This document shows positions 44,140 through 55,919 of a stretch of DNA of 64,000 nucleotides, one piece after another. The position numbers were made by a program, and so were the translations under genes. Origin of the DNA: Tanypteryx hageni (lineage: Eukaryota > Arthropoda > Insecta > Odonata > Petaluridae); contig CM054113.1 in assembly GCA_028673005.1 (NCBI GenBank), forward strand, positions 177,179,956 to 177,243,955, given 5' to 3'. The notes beneath the pieces were generated by a model that had not been told where the DNA came from, ran no database searches, and saw nothing but the letters and a program-made list of their open reading frames with translations. Within the stretch, counting starts at the first letter, position 1. Each line of letters begins with the position of its first letter.

Positions 44140-45128
44140 TGGTTTTTGATGAAAACGGCTTTGACCTCTCAATAAATAGGGCAGCCGCGGTAGTTGGCCG
44201 TGTGGTCGCCGCCACAGTTTGCGAATTTGCGAGTGAGATGGGATTCTACCGTGGAAAGGCAGTTGGATCGGTCATGAGGTCCGCCACAGTAAACAGAAAT
44301 CTTGGGAAGATTACAGTTATTTCTAGTATGGCCTAGTTATTGGCAGCGGCGACATTGAGGAGATGACAAGGGCCGTTTATACTGGGAAATACGGGCAGTA
44401 ATGCCGCAAACGCCAGTGAGTTTTTCAAAGTCGCGGGCATTAGAGGTGACATCTATGGTAACCAGGAAGGATTCGGTTGGGCGATTTTCTGTAGAATTAA
44501 TTCCGCGAGCTTTTTCTTCGTCAGAAGGGCGCATTGTTTCCAGTTGTTTAATCTTGTTGACTGAACTGCCTTTATCCTCTATATATTGGGCTATTAATTC
44601 TACCGAGGTATCAGCTGGGATACCGCGAACTGTGTACTGGGGCATTATATCTTCCTGAAGGGAATAAGTATGGAAACTAATATCTAATTCTTTGAGCTTG
44701 GAACGAGGTGCGCGGTAGTCAGCAGCTGTATGGCATTTTATAGGAAGGGTAGAGCTGCCGATGAGGCGCGTAACCGGCGCCATGGAAAGAACTGAACGAA
44801 AGGCGGCCCGTATCTTTGGCCATGCAGACACCGTTAACTTTAATAGATGAAATTGTAAGGTTTTTTTGGAAAGGGTGGGTTGAGGTGGGGTCGGTACGGA
44901 GATAGAGATACCCATGGGTTCGGGATCCGGTGAATCAGGCGATTCTTCATCTTCAGGAGACATCGGTTGGAAGGAGTTGGAAGTAGGTAATGGAGCGAAT
45001 AAAGGAAGATTGGAAACACGTTTCCTTTTACTAGATGTAACTATGCTAAAGTCATCATGGTTAAGGGAGGAAGTATTAACATTGCACGCATTGCTTAAAC
45101 TGCCGGAAGAAGTGGAGAGACTACTCAC
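44140..45128 (-). pseudogene. Jockey ORF1 (gag-like) protein
   Basis: A 263-residue frame from 45128 to 44337, then continuing past one stop. The N-terminus is Ser/Pro-rich and acidic (PMSPEDEESPDSPDPEP). The middle (YTVRGIPADTSVELI) matches the RRM-like/PRE_C2HC region of Jockey ORF1. The end, ISQYKRPLSSPQCRRCQ, starts the first CCHC knuckle. After the stop come LGHTRNNC, YCGGPHDRSNC and CGGDHTANYRGC, so three knuckles are readable. It would bind LINE RNA. One nonsense change in the first knuckle is the main lesion seen. Confidence 0.82.
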
Positions 45129-45599
45129 CGTGCGCTGCGGTGTAGAGGTAGTGCGTGGAACAGCTGATGGTGGAAGTGATGAACGCAGGCGTGAGTCGCA
45201 GTGACGTTGGAGCTGGTGAAGTGAGATGAGAGTAGGCGGAGCATGGCTAGGCGGAGCCGGAGAGGCTGCGGCGGCGGCGTAAGATGATGGAAAGTTGTGC
45301 TGAGGCTGCTGGTGCGGTGGATATCCAGGGAATGGAAAAGGGAAATACGGGTGAGGGTATGCCTGGTTAAAAGGAGCGTTGAAGGGAAAATGTGGAATAT
45401 GCTGGGGGAATAGGTATGGGGTACTCCGAAGGGGGTTGTTGCGGAGTCGAGGGTGGCATGTCGCACACTCCCGACAAACAAGTTCTTGGAATTTATTTCT
45501 GAGGTAGGCACCGAGTTTAATAATTGATTATAAGTGAACTTTATCAACTTTATTGAGAGGAGGGTATCTCTTGGTTGTAAGGACGCAGATTAATAACGG

Positions 45600-46803
45600 A
45601 CGACACCCAAGAGCTCCATTCATGGTATTAGATACGAGGTACTTATGTAATTGTGATTGGTGCTAGATCCTCGCCGGTCCTTTTCAGGGCCATTATGTCT
45701 TCGGTGGGTAGGCTGGAATACCCTTTTCCATGCCCCTGTAAGGGCGTAGCCGTCTTTCCTGTTGAAATTGGCCGGATGTTTGGTTATTTGAATGGCTTCT
45801 CGTATCAATCTGGGAAAATATCGGGTTTCCCTCGCGATAACTTTCGAGTCCTCAATGGCGTTGATATGCCCGGGCTCCGACCATGCGTGTTCTGTGACGG
45901 CCGAGAGACGGACTTGCTTGTTGGTCAGCGCCCTTTGGTGTTCTTTCAGTCTGCGTTTTAGGGCTCAACCCGTTAGCCCGATATAAGAAATACCGCACGT
46001 GCATTGGATCTCGTAGACACTCTCGTGAATCTCGTCACGACGTTATGGCGGGCTAAAATTCTGGATATATTTTCTGTTGTGCCTGATACATATGGGACCA
46101 TTGCATATGCGGCCGGCTTCTTATCAGTTTCTCCGTCATGGCCCTCGCCGTTCATTTTAAGGGACTTTACCGGGTTCTTTATCTCCATGTCTTTTTGGGC
46201 AGTCTTCTTAAGAATCATCTACCTGGAATATCCGTTCTTCTGTAGGTCGAACATTAGATGTTCTTTCTCCTTAGGTAGGGACTCGGCATCGGAGATGGAG
46301 TAAGCTCGGTGGAGCAACGTCTTCACCAGAGAGTTTTTTGGATCGGATGGTGGTGTGACGAAGCATTCAGATATGGGTCTGTATGGGTCTTTTTCCGATT
46401 TACTGAGTGTCCTAAGGTTACGTTCGGTCGTTTCGTGACTAACACGTCCAAAAGGTGTAGGTGTCCATTTTCTTCCTTTTCCATCGTGAATGTGATGACA
46501 AGATGCTGGGCATTCAGATGTTGGAGAAATGCTTCCAGCTCTTCACGTCCATGAGGCCATATAAAAACTGTCATCCACGTATCATACCCAGAGTGAGGGC
46601 TCCTTATGATGAGTGTTTATGCCCTTCTGCTCAAAGTCCACCATGTATAGATTGGGTATGACCGGGGATAATGGCGACCACATGGCCACTCCCTCTGTTT
46701 GTTCGAAATATCGGCCATCCCATAGGATTTTCTCCAAAGACGCTCTATTTGTGCGATGACGAGGATGAGACATTGAGAAAACGATAAATTGAGGAGGTCG
46801 CAC
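45600..46803 (-). mobile_element. Penelope-like element, RT end plus GIY-YIG
   Basis: Minus strand. 46803-46582: EQTEGVAMWSPLSPVIPNLY (RT motif, usually GVAMGSPLSPVIAN). 46574-46323: TVFIWPHGREELEAFLQHLN and HLHLLDVLVTKRP, GHSVNRKKTHTDPYLNASSH, the conserved RT end of Penelope elements. 46218-45973: VPYVSGTTENISRILARHNV, the block before the nuclease. Then the GIY-YIG remnant, and the C-terminal IREAIQITKHPANFNRKDGY (about 45790-45730). Several frameshifts. Distinct family from the 15-16 kb element. Confidence 0.88.
46323..46574 (-). pseudogene. Penelope RT C-terminal region
   Basis: An 83-residue frame. VFIWPHGREELEAFLQHLN, FTMEKEENGHLHLLDVL and YLNASSHHHPIQK are hallmark stretches between the RT palm and the connector in Penelope-like polymerases. 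The upstream palm frame (46582-46803) holds the GVAM-SPLSP motif, with the usual Gly changed to Trp. The catalytic aspartates of the preceding motif are not in the preserved part. Confidence 0.87.
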
Positions 46804-46809
46804 AAATCG

Positions 46810-46928
46810 AAACTCCTTCCTTCGAAAGGGACGTTAAGCAGTTGGCCCCCCTGGTGTATTTAGCAAGAGTAGACTAATGCTGGCACCGGGTTTCTCTTCT
46901 CCCTTCTATATCGTATGGTGACAGATAA
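46810..46928 (+). mobile_element. SINE body fragment
   Basis: Matches 10528-10640 of the SINE (CGAAAGGGACGTTAAGC, GCACCGGGTTTC). No head or tail. It sits at the upstream edge of the Penelope RT fragment. Confidence 0.82.
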
Positions 46929-47059
46929 GACTTAGGCACTCTGCCATGGTCCCTAAAACTAGCCAATGGGCAAAACACAAATTTATGATCCCTTATGGCG
47001 GCCTTATAGGACCAGCTGGTAGGCTGATTGAGGAAGCTGATAATGACTGGCTTCCAACA

Positions 47060-47690
47060 ACTCTGCATCTATGGACACCACTTCGACCTGAAGATGTTTC
47101 CTGGAACGGAAACGAATCTGTTCTCATAATAAGTCACCAGACGCGGTGGATCACCGATAGCCATGTATCCATTATGTTTCTTTGTTGTATGGTGTTCTCG
47201 GGAGAAGCTGCGTAGAGAGCATGGTTTTCTCGGCGTTTCACCCACGTTGCAGCGGGCTTCTTTAGGAGTTAAATCAAATTTCAAGTGTTATCGCCGTCCT
47301 TATATACCGGTAGATCTTTCACTTCTTGGCCGTTGGGGTCTTTCAGCCAATTACATTTGGCCGCTGAGTCCGTTGAGTTGGGCCGCTGAGTTGGATACTC
47401 AGTTGTTGGGAGAGAGGAAACTCTTCCATGTGTAGCTAAGATGATATACAGTAATTTAGGGGTCGTTTGGCGATTTCTATGGCTTCGCGGATTAGACGTG
47501 GGAAATAGAAATTCGTTCCGGCTAACACTCTGATATTATCGAAGTCAGTCCTGTGGCCAGGTCCTGATGTGGAATGTTCCGCAATGGCTGATGTTTTCTA
47601 TTGTTTGTTCTGCAATGTCCTCTTATGCTCCTTATCCTCCCGAGAACACCATACAACAATGCTGTCCGCTGCGTAAACCTCCAATCGAAG
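47060..47690 (-). mobile_element. second Penelope GIY-YIG/tail fragment
   Basis: Minus strand 47680-47450 reads the post-nuclease region (AIAEHSTSGPGHRTDF, then LIREAIEIAKRPLNYC), parallel to the end of the 45.6-46.8 kb copy. Downstream at about 47226-47270 a hammerhead-like core is visible on the minus strand (CTAAAGA, stem, GAAACGCCG). On the plus strand at 47093-47120 a similar layout appears (CTGAAGATG, stem TTTCC/GGAAA, CGAA). The block CCCGAGAACACCATACAACA at 47639 recurs inverted at about 47185-47205. Confidence 0.68.
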
Positions 47691-47880
47691 ATTATGTTTT
47701 TTTATATCTCCTCTTAAAGTTAAAGCGTTGCCTCCGGCAATAACTATTATGTACGTATACAAACCCTTTAAATGACCATTAAAAGATTTGTAACGACAGC
47801 ATTAAGTATTTGAAGTTTTGATGCGATCCCTCCAGATATAATTACGATGTAATTAGTCATTGGCCTTATCTTCAGAATTT

Positions 47881-48304
47881 ACCGTATTTATCCGAATGTA
47901 AGACGAGAAATTTGTAGTTGTAGAAGAAAAAAGTAGTTATCTGAATATAAGACGACTACCCATCGTAGGATTTTCAAGTACGTATAGAAAAAATTTTGAA
48001 GATACATTATTTAAGCTAAACCATATCACATATACACACACACTACAAGGACAAATATGACAAAAATAAACAAAAAGTGTATCCAAAGAAATGCACATCC
48101 AGTTAAGTTCTCACTTTCCTCTTCACTATCACTTCCTTCATCATTCTGGTTCCATAGAATGTCATCTTCTGATCCATCCATATTATTCTAAATCATTGAC
48201 TGCAAACTATTGACGCTTTTGACCAGGTGAAGATAAGACGACCCTTCATTTTTCAGATGCAAAGATAGGATAAATACCTCGTTTTATATTCTGATAAATA
48301 CGGT
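47881..48304. mobile_element. 424 bp MITE
   Basis: Ends ACCGTATTTATCCGAATGTA (47881) and the inverse of ACCGTATTTATCAGAATATA (ending 48304), followed by AAGACGAG or AAACGAG. A second internal AAGACGAC..TC motif lies near 48235. Non-coding. The target duplication is not clear, so the superfamily is not assigned. Confidence 0.78.
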
Positions 48305-48438
48305 TTCTTTTGAACTCATCTAATACAACCATCCCTCTTTTATTGAGAAGTTTCTCTTGTCCTATATTGCAGACGATATTCAACCATTCATTCAAAAGGT
48401 CTCTTCATATTGTCCCTTTATTATGACAACAAAATATT

Positions 48439-48498
48439 AGAAGTTTTCTCGGGCTTCCAGCCGGGTCATGACTCGGCTGGAAGCCCGAGAAAACTTCT
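48439..48498. repeat. perfect 25 bp palindrome
   Basis: Arms AGAAGTTTTCTCGGGCTTCC... at 48439-48463 and their exact inverse at 48474-48498, around a 10-base loop. The arm sequence GGAAGCCCGAGAAAACTTC resembles stretches found in Penelope-like terminal regions, so it may be a head-to-head pair of such ends. Confidence 0.85.
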
Positions 48499-48499
48499 T

Positions 48500-49390
48500 C
48501 ACATCTATTCGCCGGGAAAGTCGGAGATCTTTCTACAAAATATTATTTCATAAGCCCTTTGTATCTTTAGCATTGCTTCTCATTTTAGGGTTACATTTGC
48601 CGGCAATTTTGTATAGCCTGCTAACAGAGTCAACATAACCGTAACTCATAGTTTTTCGTCTCCTGTAATTTTTATTATCACAAATTAAATTTAGCGGTGT
48701 AATTGGATGGTGTGTCGGAGAAAACTGCTTTTCATAGAAAAGAAAGTTCTCACTGAGGTCTGTAGGCTATTCTTGGTTTAACTATAAAAAACATATTATG
48801 TATTGATATACAATGTTTATCACGGCCGGTTTCATTACACGGTAACATCATCACTGGCACTAATAAAAAGTGTGTAAGTGGATCAATACATTGTTTGTTC
48901 CCCTGTTATATTAACCATTACAAATGCTGGATTATATTGCGACATTCAATACCAAATTTAACGAGGGAAAATACTTAATTATGCTTATCATTGAAACCAG
49001 GATGGTAATTTCGGAAAAGTATTTTATCTCATGATTAATTCGTCGCAGATGCATTAAATGAACGTATAAATTTATTTTGTACACGAATTTAAGAGAACCC
49101 TTGATTTTCAAAGGCTAAAATTAAAAAAATCTAGTCTTGGATTCGAATAAAATGTCATAAATGGGTATTCTTTTCTACATTTCGATTAATCACTATAAAT
49201 TACGATTATATTTTGGAAGATGTAAATATTAAAATAATAAATGTTCAAGTATTATGAAAATCGCACAGGAGCTAACTCAGTTTTAATCTTTTCTATGCGT
49301 CGCACTATAGGAAACACTTAGGAATGACTATATCAGGAGTAAGACGGCTTTCCGTATTTTGTAAAAGGTATGAAACGGCTGTATGAAAAT
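48500..49390. other. no recognisable feature
   Basis: AT-rich. No supported gene or repeat. Confidence 0.4.
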
Positions 49391-49394
49391 GACG

Positions 49395-49574
49395 TCATTC
49401 ACTTATGCTTCGAACAAAGGTTGTAGAAAATTAAATTTCCTATAACTCTTATTCCAGTATATTTTTAAACATATTAAATATTAAAGCTAATATCTCAAAA
49501 AAAAGGATGTGTCAAGAGTAAACACCCACTTCCGGTTGACCGAATTTTACCAAAAACTAATTAGTTCTTGTGAC
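49395..49574 (-). mobile_element. R3 repeat, partial inverted copy
   Basis: Matches the inverse of about 24755-24920 (AGTAAACACCCACTTCCGG, CCAAAAACTAATTAGTTCTTG). It stops abruptly at 49574 where the LTR begins. Confidence 0.75.
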
Positions 49575-50394
49575 TGTCATAACAATGTTAAATATTGATA
49601 GAAATCTTGAAAGGAGAATAAGAAAAATGAGCAGTATGGATGCGTTCAGAACAAAGATATTTATTCCACAACAGCGGCGAGCGAGTGAGCTGACCGCATT
49701 CCACCGACGCTTCTCTCAGAATGCTCCGGGTGAAAGTGGCTGGATCAGAAGCGGCTGTCGTCCACGTCATACCCACGTCACTCTGACGTCACGCCGGCGA
49801 TGCGCTTTTTTTCCGGTCGATTCTTGGCTGTTTCTCGGCGTCGTTGCTAACACGGCCAACCTGACGAAAACTTCGTTCTCGAAGTGCCACTAGGCATCTG
49901 AAAGAGTTCGTGATGCATAATTATTTCAAGTGCAGTTTCCAATAGATTGGTCTGAGACTTCCCACAACTTGTCTCCTCCACACCAACAGGATAAAATTAA
50001 ATTAACCATTAAATAATAATCAGAGAGATATTACGAGCTGATCGCATAGGACAGAGCCACGCAGGTCTAAATATCTTAGGGCATATTAAACAATCCCTCA
50101 AAAAATTTCGTGTCATTGCAAGTTGATCACCTATGACAGACTCATGCAATGCACAATGTCTCAAAATATGTCAAGTAATCTCATAACATTTCATATGTCA
50201 TTGCAAGCTGATCACCTATGACAGACTCATGCAATGCACAATGTCTCAAAATATGTCAAATAATCTCAACATTTCAATTGTAATTGCAAGCTGATCACCT
50301 GGGACAGAACCATGCAATGCACATTAAAATTTCCATGAGACATATTTAGAACTTCACTAGACTTTCACTCACCAAGCTCCTTAGTGTTACTGCT
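49575..50394 (-). mobile_element. LTR of gypsy-type element (3' LTR)
   Basis: On the minus strand it begins TGTTAGCAGTAACAC just after the pol stop (50403) and ends GTTATGACA at 49575, giving TG..CA ends and about 820 bp. An AATAAA near 49665 could be the polyadenylation signal. The U3 part holds four tandem 84-87 bp repeats. The outer border coincides with the break in an R3 repeat, supporting the boundary. No second LTR is recognised in the window. Confidence 0.55.
50035..50330. repeat. tandem repeat, period 84-87 bp, about 3.5 units
   Basis: Units begin near 50035, 50122, 50207 and 50290 and share CTGATCACCTATGACAGA, TCATGCAATGCACAATGTC and CATTGCAA. Located in the putative U3 of the LTR. 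Confidence 0.9.
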
Positions 50395-50402
50395 AACACG
50401 GC

Positions 50403-51550
50403 TCAACCTTTCACATCATCATCATCAAGCTCCTCAAAATCATCTGCACCTTCCTCGAGAACTGACAACAGGCGTTGAACATCATTGCCAATAGACCATT
50501 CTCTTGGCCATGGCCTAAGTTGTTCAGTGGCTGCTTTGGTTGTGGTTGTCGTACCAACTTTCTGCAGTTCGTACCGACCATTCGGCAAACAGCTGATAAC
50601 ATCGAACGGGCCTAGAAACTCATACCAGGTTTTTCTGGTGTGCATATTTGAGTCTTGGTGCATTAGAGCAAAATCGCATTTAATAAAACAAGCATATTGA
50701 GACGACGTAAATTAGTAGAGCGAGCACAGCCATTTGTGGTTTGCAATAGGTTGCCTACTCGTTCACCGTCCAACCCGCTGTTTCGAACAGTGGTCTAATC
50801 AGTAGATAAATGGGACAAAAGAGAATGGATCAAAGGTATTGAGCCATCAATCCCTAGCAGCAACTGAAGAGGGGTAGCTTGAACTGTTTTCTGTATTGCA
50901 GTGTTTAATACTAGTTGGATCTTCCACAAACTGCTCGACCATTCTGACTTAATGGAAGTTTCAATGCGCAGCAAGTTCATGATTGTTCTCATGTACCGTT
51001 CTACTTGTCCATTACCGCGATGGATATCAGGGGTGGCATAATGATATTTGATCTGCCATTTTTCTAAATACTTTGGGAACGTGGTATTTTTTAAATTTGT
51101 ACCAGTATCCATAATGATACGTCGCGGGGTGCCGAAGAGGGATATGACAGTTTGGAATTGCTTTCTTGTTTAATCTGTTTGAAGCGTTTTCAATGGCATG
51201 GGGAGGCAATATTTCGTAAAAACGTCGACCAGGACGAGAAGATATTTGTGACCTACACTAGTTATAGGCGATGGGCCCAAACAATCTGAATGTAAAGTGT
51301 GAAAAGGCTGTTTAGGTTTTTCCATTGGTTGAATGAATCCCTGTAGAGGTCCGGTTCTCGTTTTCTTAACAGCACAGACAAGACAGTGTTTAGTATAATT
51401 TTTTACAAACTGTCTCATGCGAGGAAACCAGAAATGTTCTGAGATGGAAGAGAGTGTTTTTTCGGAGCCTATATGGCATTGCTCATCATGGAAAATATTG
51501 ATAAGTCCTAATATTTGTGTGAAGTGGATGTCATAATTTGTTTTAATTTT
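50403..51550 (-). pseudogene. gypsy-type integrase and pol C-terminus
   Basis: Minus strand, three main frames. At 51530-51420: HDEQCHIG and HCLVCAVKK form the H2C2 zinc finger. At 51418-51170: LHSDCLGPSPITSVGHKYLL starts the catalytic core (first Asp). At 51112-50795: MDTGTNLKN (second Asp) and GNGQVERYMRTIMNLL (catalytic Glu). At 50663-50403: YEFLGPFDVISCLPNGRYELQ is the C-terminal domain, with an acidic end (DDFEELDDDDVKG, stop). All three catalytic residues are readable but frameshifts separate them. No RT or protease was found upstream to 53 kb. Confidence 0.87.
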
Positions 51551-51599
51551 GCCGTATCTTGGCTCTTATTGATAACCGAAATTAGGAATCAAGATATTC

Positions 51600-54420
51600 C
51601 TTTAAATCACCTTTGTCTCGTCTAGCGTTAAGCATATATAAAGATATGTGGAAATGATTCCCTAAATGCCACTTGAAATGCACTCCCTTTTCACCCGTTT
51701 CTTCCTGCGTTTTTACATATTTATTTATTTAAATTAAATCGAAAACAGCCGCTAAATAGAGAAATCAAGATAGAACAACAACAAACATGGTCAAATCGAC
51801 GATAGGTCACCGAAATCTTTTGTTTGAGTATTCTTCCATCAAGGGCGTCCCTAATCTACTTGAATGGAATTTTGAATACTAATATACAGAAAGGAATGTC
51901 AGGCTTTTCTAAGCGAATAACCCAATATTGCTGGCATGATTTAATTTTTCCCCGCCAGGAAATGCTAGTTTAACTGAAGACTAGGTTTACAAACGGAAAT
52001 GCGTTTGAAAATTTTGCTGATGTGAAATTTTTGCGTGCCCTTTCTACTTAAAAGAGCAATTTCTATTTTATTTTGCTTGCATACTTAAACGGTAATCTCT
52101 CATTTTGAATGGCATGAAACGCATAATAATGCGCGAAATATATTTGGAGACTTTGTGGATATTTCACAAATTTCTACAAGATAGTGGTGAGAAGGCTTAT
52201 CGAAAATATCCTGAGACCTTTTTATGCGATTTTACTGAATTAAAAGCAATATAAAACGATGAATTATTCCCAATAATTTTGTACAATTTCATGGTTCGCT
52301 ACTAAATTTTACGGCAGTCATATCGGAATACATGAATTAAACCATTTTTTAAATTCCGGTGTCATTTTGAATTTTTGGAAATGGAAAAATCGGCCGTGCA
52401 AAACTTTAAATATCATTCATTCTTTCCATTTTAAGTTCCAGTTCATTTCTTCATCTTGAGCCTTAATTCAACACGTATCGATCAAAATAATTTAAAATAA
52501 AAGACTGACAAAACAAGATTTTCTCCGATATCATCCAATAACGAGTTCACCTTCTTCTCTTGTACAACGTCTCAACAGGTTTTAGAGTTGCTGCCTCGCG
52601 CTCCGAAATTGCCTCTCCATTCCCATTTTAAAATTCCTCCCCTATTATCCCATTACTCATCTTACCCACCTCCTTCCCCCATTTTGACGTATCCAATCCA
52701 GTATTCGCACATCCCCGACGCCAAATGAAACAGCTCCCTCTCTCAGGCTGCAGATCCTATAAGCGAGTTAAATTCTCCAAATAACTAAATTAACCCGCGA
52801 TGGTTAGAGGAAGCAAATTCGGTAACTGGCAAAGACGCGGGATGTCTGCAAGGCGCCTGGAGGTAACGCAGGAATATTTCACTGAAACGAAAGAGAAAGA
52901 GCAAGAGACAGAGAGAGAGAGGGAGGGAGGGAGAGGGGGAGGGAGAGGGGGAAGGTGAGAGGGAGGGGGAGAGGGGGAGAGAGAGAGAGGAGCCAGCTAA
53001 ACCAAAAAATAAAAGGAATTCCGCCTTAAAATTAGCCAAGGTCAAACAACCGCATAAGCATATGACTTGTTTCACGAGATGACGTCAACTAAAAAGGGAT
53101 AGAATGCTTTAAGAACTGACGGGGATGCCGTTATGGCCCAATATAATGAGTGGTGGAGAGTGGATTAAGTTATTAGCAGATGCTGATAAATGCACATGGT
53201 GTCACATAAGTTTATCTATATCCCAGATAGAGTAAGAAAAGTAAAAAATGTTATTTATTATAGTTATATTAATATGATTTATTGTCATATTTAGTGTCGT
53301 ATTTATCATCTCTAATCAAAGTTAAATTAATAACCAGCTATATCAATTTAGGTGTTATAGATTTCAACTCTGATAGTGATACGGGGCCAAATTTGGTAAT
53401 TCCTCTTTTGTGGCATGGTTTAACGACCCAATCACTCTGTATTATCGCTCCTCTATTGTAAACTAACTCTGGTATCCCAGTGGTTTTCAGTGTACCTCAT
53501 TGTGTTTACAAGATTTATATTAAATTATAAATTCATAATTTTTAGACAATATTATTCTTATACTAGTATATCTAACGAGTGTTATGGTGTTATGTGGCAC
53601 ATACCATAAAAATAAATAAGATTTTTCGAAATTGCGAATCCGTAATTTTAACGAAATTATAAGCAGATACACAATAATTATAATAAAAACTGATTGTGAT
53701 AAAAATCGAACGCTCCTATATTTTCCTCACTTGCTAATAAAATTCCTCGACTCCCTTCGACGAACCCTTACTAGCCTAGGAGTCATATATCTGACGTTAG
53801 ATGTACCCTTTACTAAAATCCGCCCGTTTTCTACCCCTTCCCACTTTCGTTGCAGCAACCCTTAGTATAATTAAGGCAGTTGATGGAATGCTGCTTCTGA
53901 AGTGCGAAATGCCAGATTAGGTGCGAGATAAAAACATCAGGCGTAAACAATGAAACACCCATTCGTAAACAACTGACTCAATAAGTGAAAGTTCGAGGGC
54001 GGGTAACAATGGTTCGGAGAGAGAGTGAGTGATGTCACGCGAGATTGTCAATAGCAGCGATATCTACGCTGCAGGACTCCCTCACCGACATACGAACTGC
54101 CTTTCAAATATTACTACCGACGCATACCTCCCCTTTTCTCTCTCCCCCCTAAAAAATTCCTTTCCTAACTGTATCCCTTTTCTATGTGAGAGGGTGACTC
54201 CTCATTAGGGTGCATCTCTTTTTGAAAATCTCATTAACCAATAAGAATAAAGATTACCATGATGTATTTTACTCTCACATTATTTCGCCAGTTCTTCATT
54301 AGTATAAGTATAGATGCACCACCATCTGATAGTATTAGTTTCTATATAAACGCTGATATATTTTACCACTAATTTCTTATATATTTCACCTAAAATAATT
54401 GAATTGCTGTTTTGTAAATT
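51600..54420. other. no recognisable gene; one GA-rich tract
   Basis: AT-rich DNA without supported genes. A purine tract ((GA)n and GGGAG) lies at 52905-52995 and explains the Pro/Ser-rich frame on the minus strand at 52785-53075. Confidence 0.45.
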
Positions 54421-54429
54421 CCATTTGAA

Positions 54430-55740
54430 ATGGAGGTAGTTTTGTCTAAGCGTGGAAAGAAGAAAGTGATACTGGATGAAGTACCTTCTATGTTTTCGAT
54501 AAACTAAGTTCGGATAAACTAAGGAAGTACTGGCGCTGTGAATTGCGTGGGGAATTTGCAGCCAGACTTCATACCGAAGGCGAGAATGTGTTACAAAAAC
54601 TTGGTGCACGTTATCATGATTCTTCTGTTGCACAAGTGGAGATTTCCAGAGCGATCACGAAGATGAAACTGGGCGCTGAGGACACAATAATAAGTACTGC
54701 ACAAGTGATCAATGAGGGTTCCATTGGTTTGTCGCAAGCTGCTCAGGCGGTGCTCCCGAATTCCACTGCACTCAAGAAAGTCGTGAGGAGGAAAAGGGGG
54801 GAAATAAGTGCGACACCAACGGAAGCAACTAGTTTCGAGGACCTCATCATTCCGGAACGCTACAAGACCTACAAGTCACGGCAAGGTGAACTGGAGAACT
54901 TCTTAATTGCGGATAGTGATCCAGGATTGCAAAGAATACTGCTGTTTGGAACTCGACAAAATTTACAAATTTTAAAATAATCTAAATTTTGGCATGTTGA
55001 TGGCACATTTCGACCCGCGCCTCCATTATTTTCGCTGTTATATGTAATACCTGCTGAGAGATTTGGCGGTGTGCTTCCGCTGTTATTTGCTTTAGTACCA
55101 AATAAGCAAAGAAGCACTAACAAATGACTTTTTCAGTTATAAAAGACACCCAACCGGGAGTAAATCCCGAAAATATTTCCTGCGATTTTGAAATTGCAGC
55201 AGTCAGTGCTATAATGAATTCTTTCCCTGAAGTGCGTGTTTTCGGACGCTTTTTCCATTTAAATCAAATTTTTAAAAAGTATCTAGGTCAGCTTCATCTG
55301 CTACAGAGATAGAGGAGCGATGGAGATTTTGCATTGCGGGTACGGATGATTACAATAATACAATTTGTGCCAATTGAGGATTTAGACGGATCCGTAAATA
55401 CGTTAGCAGATGACCTGCCGGAGGAATTACAACCTCTTCTGGATTGGTTCGAAAATAATTACATAGGTCGCCCAAATCGTCGTGGAAACGGAAGACGCCA
55501 AGCAATTTTCCCAAAGGAAATGTGGTCGGTGTATCTACGTGTACTTCATGGAGAAGATAGCACCAATAACCACAGGCTGCGCATCGCAGGCATGGCAAGA
55601 AAAATTTAGAATGGGCGTTAAGGCTATTATGAACTATTGGTGGCAGTTCATCTTTCACCGCAGAAGCTAAGGAAATATCGAGAAGCGGACCAACCTATTA
55701 CGAAGGTCGTGAGAGACTATCATGGCAGAGATATTTAAAC
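54430..55740 (+). pseudogene. FLYWCH zinc finger + MULE-type transposase, decayed
   Basis: A start at 54430 gives SKRGKKKVILD. After a frameshift near 54503 come KLRKYWRCELRGEFAARLHT, a FLYWCH-type finger (K/R-G-K..L, YWRC, CxAR-like, His), then a linker with SVAQVEI. The 54543-54980 frame then reads to QNLQILK and stops at 54978. The next base run gives WHVDGTFRPAPPLFSLLYVI (first catalytic Asp of the MULE DDE domain) and LLFALVPNKQRSTNK. Further down, CDFEIAAVSAIMNSFPEVRVFG (55179-55244, with DFE, the second acidic motif) and FHLNQ. The C-terminal WFENNYIGR lies at 55447. At least three stops or frameshifts. This order is standard for FLYWCH-MULE transposases of animals. Confidence 0.82.
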
Positions 55741-55879
55741 ATATCTTCGGGGTGTGGCTAATAATTACGCAATGGAATGAAATATTCATATCTGTATCGA
55801 ATAATTTCATTTATGAATAAATAAGTTTAAACTTTTGTTATTCTACTTTTTCTATTTTATTTGTCCCTAAGTGTTGGAT

Positions 55880-55917
55880 TAAATTAAAAGGTACTATCTC
55901 TAGTACCTTTTAATTTA
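55880..55917. repeat. perfect 17 bp hairpin
   Basis: TAAATTAAAAGGTACTA (55880-55896), loop TCTC, then its exact inverse (55901-55917). It lies about 140 bp past the MULE coding region. An element end or transcript hairpin is possible. Confidence 0.85.
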
Positions 55918-55919
55918 TG

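Larger units (their letters stand above)
41340..45540 (-). mobile_element. Jockey-type non-LTR retrotransposon, near full length, decayed
   Basis: Minus strand, about 4.2 kb: ORF1 (45128 down to about 44140), endonuclease (43830-43132), RT (about 42900-41800) and the ORF2 tail (to about 41359). Layout and motif style (PRE_C2HC-like ORF1 with zinc knuckles, then AP-type endonuclease and RT) fit the Jockey clade. It is the most complete retroelement in the window but has stops in every ORF. The 3' end near 41340 lacks a clear poly(A). Confidence 0.85.

Noticed and set aside
50035..50330. Possible CRISPR-like array
   Set aside because: The whole 84-87 bp unit repeats, with no unique spacers, and the context is a eukaryotic LTR element.
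52785..53075. Pro/Ser-repeat protein frame
   Set aside because: Produced by a (GA)n/(GGGAG)n tract.
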